In this document: piece by piece, positions 61,101-64,000 of the stretch
Position numbering within the stretch: the first letter of the stretch is position 1
Layout of the letters: each line of letters opens with the position of its first letter
Assembly (NCBI RefSeq): GCF_037975245.1
Contig: NC_092569.1
Coordinates: 34,570,668 to 34,634,667, forward strand
Source of the DNA: Apostichopus japonicus
Lineage: Eukaryota > Echinodermata > Holothuroidea > Aspidochirotida > Stichopodidae
Direction: 5' to 3'
DNA length: 64,000 nucleotides
Translations under genes and position numbers: made by a program
The notes under the pieces: generated by a model
The model's input: the letters and a program-made list of their open reading frames with translations, nothing else
The model's database searches: none
What the model was told of the DNA's origin: nothing

Positions 61101-61739
61101 TGAAAGGTAGGGTTGGCTATTGGAGGGAAACCTTGTGAACAGATGTGCTGTAAAGGATATGTTGGGAACGATATACTCATAAGTTTGAAAAAAGGATTAA
61201 TTTTTCCTGGCCATATGAAACTTGATTGACTTTGAAAAATTGGTGTGTAACGAAAACACGTTTGAGATGTATGAATGAGCTTTTCTTCTAAGTATTTTAC
61301 ATGTGAGCAAATTTTAAAGAATACTGTATATAAGCAAAGAAGAACCGATTAGAGCTAATCTATTTATTTTATTCCAATATATGTGGTTAAATTAAAAGAC
61401 GTTTCGTTATTCTGATCGAAACACTGCTGTCTTTTCGCGAAGTTAAAAATTCGGAGTATTTCTAATTGAAGGCATTCAAACTGTAATTTAACAGGATTTT
61501 TTATCGATATTTTCCTATTATTTCGAAGACGCTAACTCTTCACTTTTCACATAATTTAATATTAACAGAGTTAGCTCAACAACACATTGATGCGACTTAT
61601 GTTATTTTTTTCGAAACAGAAAATATTTCAATGGAGTAAAATATAAAATATATTAAACAATAGAAAGACTTACCATTTCTGTTCCAAACGAGTTCCAAAT
61701 CGTCAAAACAGTGAAACAAACTTTGAAACAATTCTCCAT
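45787..61739 (-). CDS. Gene B: complete secreted FReD(partial)-TIL-EGF(5)-FReD protein, 831 aa
   Basis: Twelve exons join in phase to 2496 nt ending in TAG. Architecture: signal peptide (about residues 1-20), linker, truncated FReD-1 (to about residue 178), TIL-like module (to about 249), four EGF modules of 70 residues, a fifth EGF fused to FReD-2, and FReD-2 to the C-terminus. Cysteines and the core FReD motifs are intact; the last exon carries an unusual Tyr/Cys-rich insertion. Likely secreted, possibly multimeric; lectin or immune recognition is inferred from the family. It may equally be a matrix protein. It matches gene A exon by exon up to the EGF array, but has four free EGF exons where gene A has at least 14. 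Confidence 0.85.
47512..48057. other. Insertion of about 545 bp in the last intron of gene B, absent from gene C
   Basis: Copy C passes directly from the sequence before 47512 to that after 48057. No inverted ends, target duplication or protein motif is seen, so it may be an insertion here or a deletion in copy C. Confidence 0.55.
48064..48325 (-). CDS. Gene B exon 11: FReD-2 middle exon
   Basis: 262 nt, phase 0 to 1. VFQRRSSASVDFYRGWRDYK, DGFGNKNHDHWLGNKYIYSL, LTNQKTYQLRIDL, ending SVGSHSGNT before GTGAGT. Confidence 0.88.
48590..48901 (-). CDS. Gene B exon 10: fifth EGF fused to FReD-2 start
   Basis: 312 nt, phase 0-0. EGHFYINSRCTQKSTC, SSHATCATRSGVRKCYC, GDGVTC, then without an intron TREVVPKDCHELYVSG, GVYTIYPDGW, YCEMESNGGGWT. 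The EGF part is alpha/beta-like; the shared tail NCFVAD is replaced by the FReD. Confidence 0.88.
49236..49445 (-). CDS. Gene B exon 9: EGF (beta-like)
   Basis: 210 nt, phase 0-0. CTQKSTCRNSRLVDESYQC with SSHATCAERSG in place of the SSYATCSEING of gene A beta exons. Confidence 0.84.
49897..50106 (-). CDS. Gene B exon 8: EGF (delta)
   Basis: 210 nt, phase 0-0. CQNNHIIEASYQCSVHATCT followed by ERSGVRKCYC and RHNCFVADIGSVLG. Confidence 0.82.
50682..50891 (-). CDS. Gene B exon 7: EGF (gamma)
   Basis: 210 nt, phase 0-0. VGDFYINSGCTRRSTCQNN, SVHATCAERNG, RHNCFVADIGSVLG. Confidence 0.84.
51487..51696 (-). CDS. Gene B exon 6: EGF (gamma)
   Basis: 210 nt, phase 0-0. VGDFYINSGCTRRSTCQNN, AERNSVRKCYCNPNYQG, THNCFVADKGSVLG. 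Orthologous in position to gene A 9342-9551. Confidence 0.84.
52149..52360 (-). CDS. Gene B exon 5: TIL-like module
   Basis: 212 nt, phase 1 to 0. WCPANEIFSNETCERTCDD, EQCVCVGNYLRQQEQC, NQCNCFVADKGG. Several substitutions from gene A, all cysteines kept. Confidence 0.76.
53219..53483 (-). CDS. Gene B exon 4: middle third of FReD-1
   Basis: 265 nt, phase 0 to 1. VLQRRRSDSVNFSRSWKDF, GFLGSEFWIGNEK, LTNQKRYQLRMDF, ending GTFDIPH plus one base before GTAAGT. Confidence 0.85.
53858..54030 (-). CDS. Gene B exon 3: first third of FReD-1
   Basis: 173 nt, phase 1 to 0. SSYFVFQQPAYPKDCKEV, SGVYLIKPDGYPEPFEAYC, DTDGWT before GTATGG; Asp where gene A has Gly in the GGWT motif. Confidence 0.84.
54896..54926 (-). 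CDS. Gene B exon 2: 31-nt linker
   Basis: IIVSAEGRSS plus one base between ACACAG and GTAGGT; phase 0 to 1. Confidence 0.72.
54927..61673 (-). other. Intron 1 of gene B
   Basis: About 6.7 kb of non-coding DNA matching gene A intron 1. Contains only the left end of the hAT-like element (from 55627); its right end is missing through a deletion near 56716. Confidence 0.7.
61674..61739 (-). CDS. Gene B exon 1: start codon and signal peptide
   Basis: 22 codons starting MENCFKVCFTVLTIW, phase 0 before GTAAGT. Same layout as gene A. Confidence 0.82.
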
Positions 61740-61813
61740 GATTTCGAGTTTGTATAAATGACATGCAAAAATATATTCGATGAAGTGCAAGATGGCAAAT
61801 GACACAGGGTCTC

Positions 61814-61819
61814 TATTTA
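61814..61819 (-). promoter_or_regulatory. TATA-like box upstream of gene B
   Basis: TAAATA on the minus strand in the same setting as 20406-20411, about 75 bp before the start codon. Confidence 0.35.
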
Positions 61820-64000
61820 GGGGTTACCAACACCCTATTGAAATGACCGTAGTAGTATGGATGTCCATTAATGCCATCATTTTATTTGAAATATGATTTG
61901 GTGAACAGCTTATACAAATGTGCTGCACATCTAAAGTATTATGGCTTGTGTGTAAAGAAGACTATTCGACATGCGCAATCCAATTTAATATTATTTACAG
62001 CTATATATATCTTGAACTTTCAGTCAATAGTCCAGTAAGCTTCATTTGCATAATGTTGGATTGTCCTTGTTCCGATAAATACAGCATACCACCTACTGTA
62101 TGCTTATTGACTATCGTGCCTCTAGTTCCAACGACAGCAACGGTTTTTCAATTCAATCAATGTAAATGTATTTGGTTTTAAACGAATATTAATTACAATG
62201 ATCACTTTTAATCTACAATACATTTAGTGTGGTTTATGTTAAAGTTATGTAGTTGTGTGCCAAACGACGTCAATGCTAGTAGAAATGTTGATTTACTTGT
62301 TCTGGTTAAGCTGCTTTTACCGATATTTTAAGAAACATGTATGAGTAATTATTTTAGTTACTTCGCTTTTGGTTGGAAGGCAAAATTAAAGCAGTATCGA
62401 AAGGACAGGAAGTGATACTACTAATAAGCACTATATAACATGCATGAACTAGTACAATACATCTTATATACCGTGAAATTTACGGTATGATCCATTCTAC
62501 ACTATCAATATGTATGTACAAACATCTAATTAACACAGTTTGGAACATTCGAAGTTGGTCAGTGGTACGCTATATGAACATACTTCCTTGTTTTATGATG
62601 CCTACATCACATCCTGTTTGCGGAATCGAGTATTCTCACATCTGATGGAATAAACATTTCAGCTGTTACACTGGGCTTTGACTAATTTGTTTATTGACTG
62701 TAAGAATTACATCAATAATGACTGTAAATTATAAGGAAAAATATTTTTCATTGATATAAGATATTTAATCAAGGAGCATGTTTTGACCTATGGAAAGGTA
62801 GGTTGGATATTAGATTTTTTCTTTGATACAAATTTTAAATGAAATGTATATCTGTTAACCAGCAGAGGCGTAGCGAGAGCTTATTTAGAGGCGTAGAGTT
62901 ACTTTATAGGCGTAGCTATAAGTGGTTCTTTTAACAGTGGCCCCCATTTCTCAGGGGGCCCGAGGGTTGGCTACCAACTGGGACAACTGTCAGTCATGAT
63001 TTTGCATGAATAATTATATGAGTACCAGCACGCCCACGCCATTCTATTATTTAGCGGACAGTGGCGTAGCCAGAGGTAGAGAAAACGCTGTCCCTCCCAC
63101 ACACAAAACATTTTCAGGGACGAAAACTGGGACGGCAAGGAAAATTAACCAAGAAAAATAAATAGCTATCATATATGATATTGGTCCGGTTACTTTATGA
63201 TACAGCACAACGTTTAGACTGCCTCTCAGAAGGCTTCCCTCTTAAGCTATATGCCCACGAAGCACAGAAATAGGTTTCTATTAACAAATTCACTTCGAGT
63301 CAGTTATTGACATTTTTAGACAAAATTCCGTGAGTCGAACGGCACTGGATTGTCGTCTTTAATAAAAGGTCACTGAGAAAGGAGATAAATCCGTATACCT
63401 ACCCTCATATCCTATTATGTATTTTAAATGTCTTATGTATTCAATATAAACAAGGCCGTAGACACAGGGACAATATATAATGAAAATGATAGCATCATGC
63501 TTCACAACACCCTTACCGAGACAAAATTCTCTCAAAGGTGAGGGCACGCTCCTCCCCTTAAGCCCCACCCCTGTCCTAAGATCCCTCCCTAGTACGGACG
63601 TCCACCTAATATTTGAATTGAATTTCGTAACAGGGTGTACAGACTGTAAATGTTCATGCAATTACATATTAGTGCAGGCGTTAAGTCAACCTTAGTAGTT
63701 ATGCAGTAGTTCACGCACATTATGTTAACCGTCTGAAATAGTACAGTATTAATTAATCGAAACTTGTTTGTCCAATGCCAACCATGCCAGGCATATAAAA
63801 TGAACAAAATAGAATTGATACACTTATCAACAATAGCGATGCATTCCACGTCAGTACTAAATCTTTTAGCTAACCCTTTTCAGTATTTCAGGGGAAAAAA
63901 TACATTTTTATGTAAACCAGTTGCACTTTTCGGATACGTTGGAGGTAGACATGAAACTGTTAATACAAGTCGACAGTTTGAAATAAAATGTCGTACGTTA

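Larger units (their letters stand above)
51705..63925. repeat. Segmental duplication SD1, copy B
   Basis: Counterpart of 9560-22615; see the differences listed there. Confidence 0.93.

Overview
The window looks like nuclear DNA of a marine deuterostome, most probably an echinoderm and perhaps a sea cucumber. It is AT-rich, its genes are split by long introns, simple repeats and transposon remnants are common, the palindrome-like motif TAGGCCTA is frequent, and its main genes are secreted EGF/fibrinogen-domain proteins. The species is an inference; nothing here names it.

All recognisable host genes lie on the minus strand and belong to one family. In the 5'->3' direction of that strand: gene B (61739 down to 45787) appears complete. 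Its twelve phase-consistent coding exons add up to 2496 nt (831 residues): signal peptide, a small linker exon, a fibrinogen-related domain (FReD) that stops after its second exon, a cysteine-rich TIL-like module, four single-exon EGF modules, a fifth EGF fused to the start of a second FReD, then the middle and C-terminal FReD exons. Gene C (about 35.1 kb down to 31463) is a broken copy of the 3' half: part of an EGF exon joined to unrelated DNA, an EGF-FReD exon, the FReD middle exon, and a last exon with an in-frame stop. Gene A (20331 down past the left edge) repeats the architecture of gene B, but its EGF array has grown to at least 14 modules before the window ends.

The cluster was built by duplication at several scales. 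A segment of about 12-13 kb (roughly 9.6-22.6 kb and 51.7-63.9 kb) carries the 5' half of genes A and B with introns and upstream DNA. A second pair (roughly 30.75-34.5 kb and 45.0-49.0 kb) carries the 3' half of genes C and B. Inside gene A, EGF exons multiply as a three-exon 1883-bp unit and a two-exon 1577-bp unit whose copies are almost identical. Every EGF exon is 210 nt and phase 0-0, so adding or losing one keeps the reading frame.

Between the genes are mobile elements: a THAP/P-element-like transposon (37805-42385, minus strand) with 37-bp inverted repeats that begin CATGA, a frameshifted CR1/Jockey-type non-LTR retrotransposon (about 42.7-44.5 kb) followed by 137 uninterrupted ATC triplets, a fragment of another non-LTR element, a TTAA-flanked MITE, and a hAT-like element inside intron 1 of gene A. 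Intervals 22.6-30.7 kb and 35.5-37.8 kb show no gene I can support.

The family resembles fibrinogen-related lectins with EGF domains. In other invertebrates such proteins serve pattern recognition and agglutination. A changing number of EGF spacers, a Tyr/Cys-rich insertion in the FReD, and a FReD truncated exactly at an intron are the parts most likely to be undescribed. Function is inferred from domains only.
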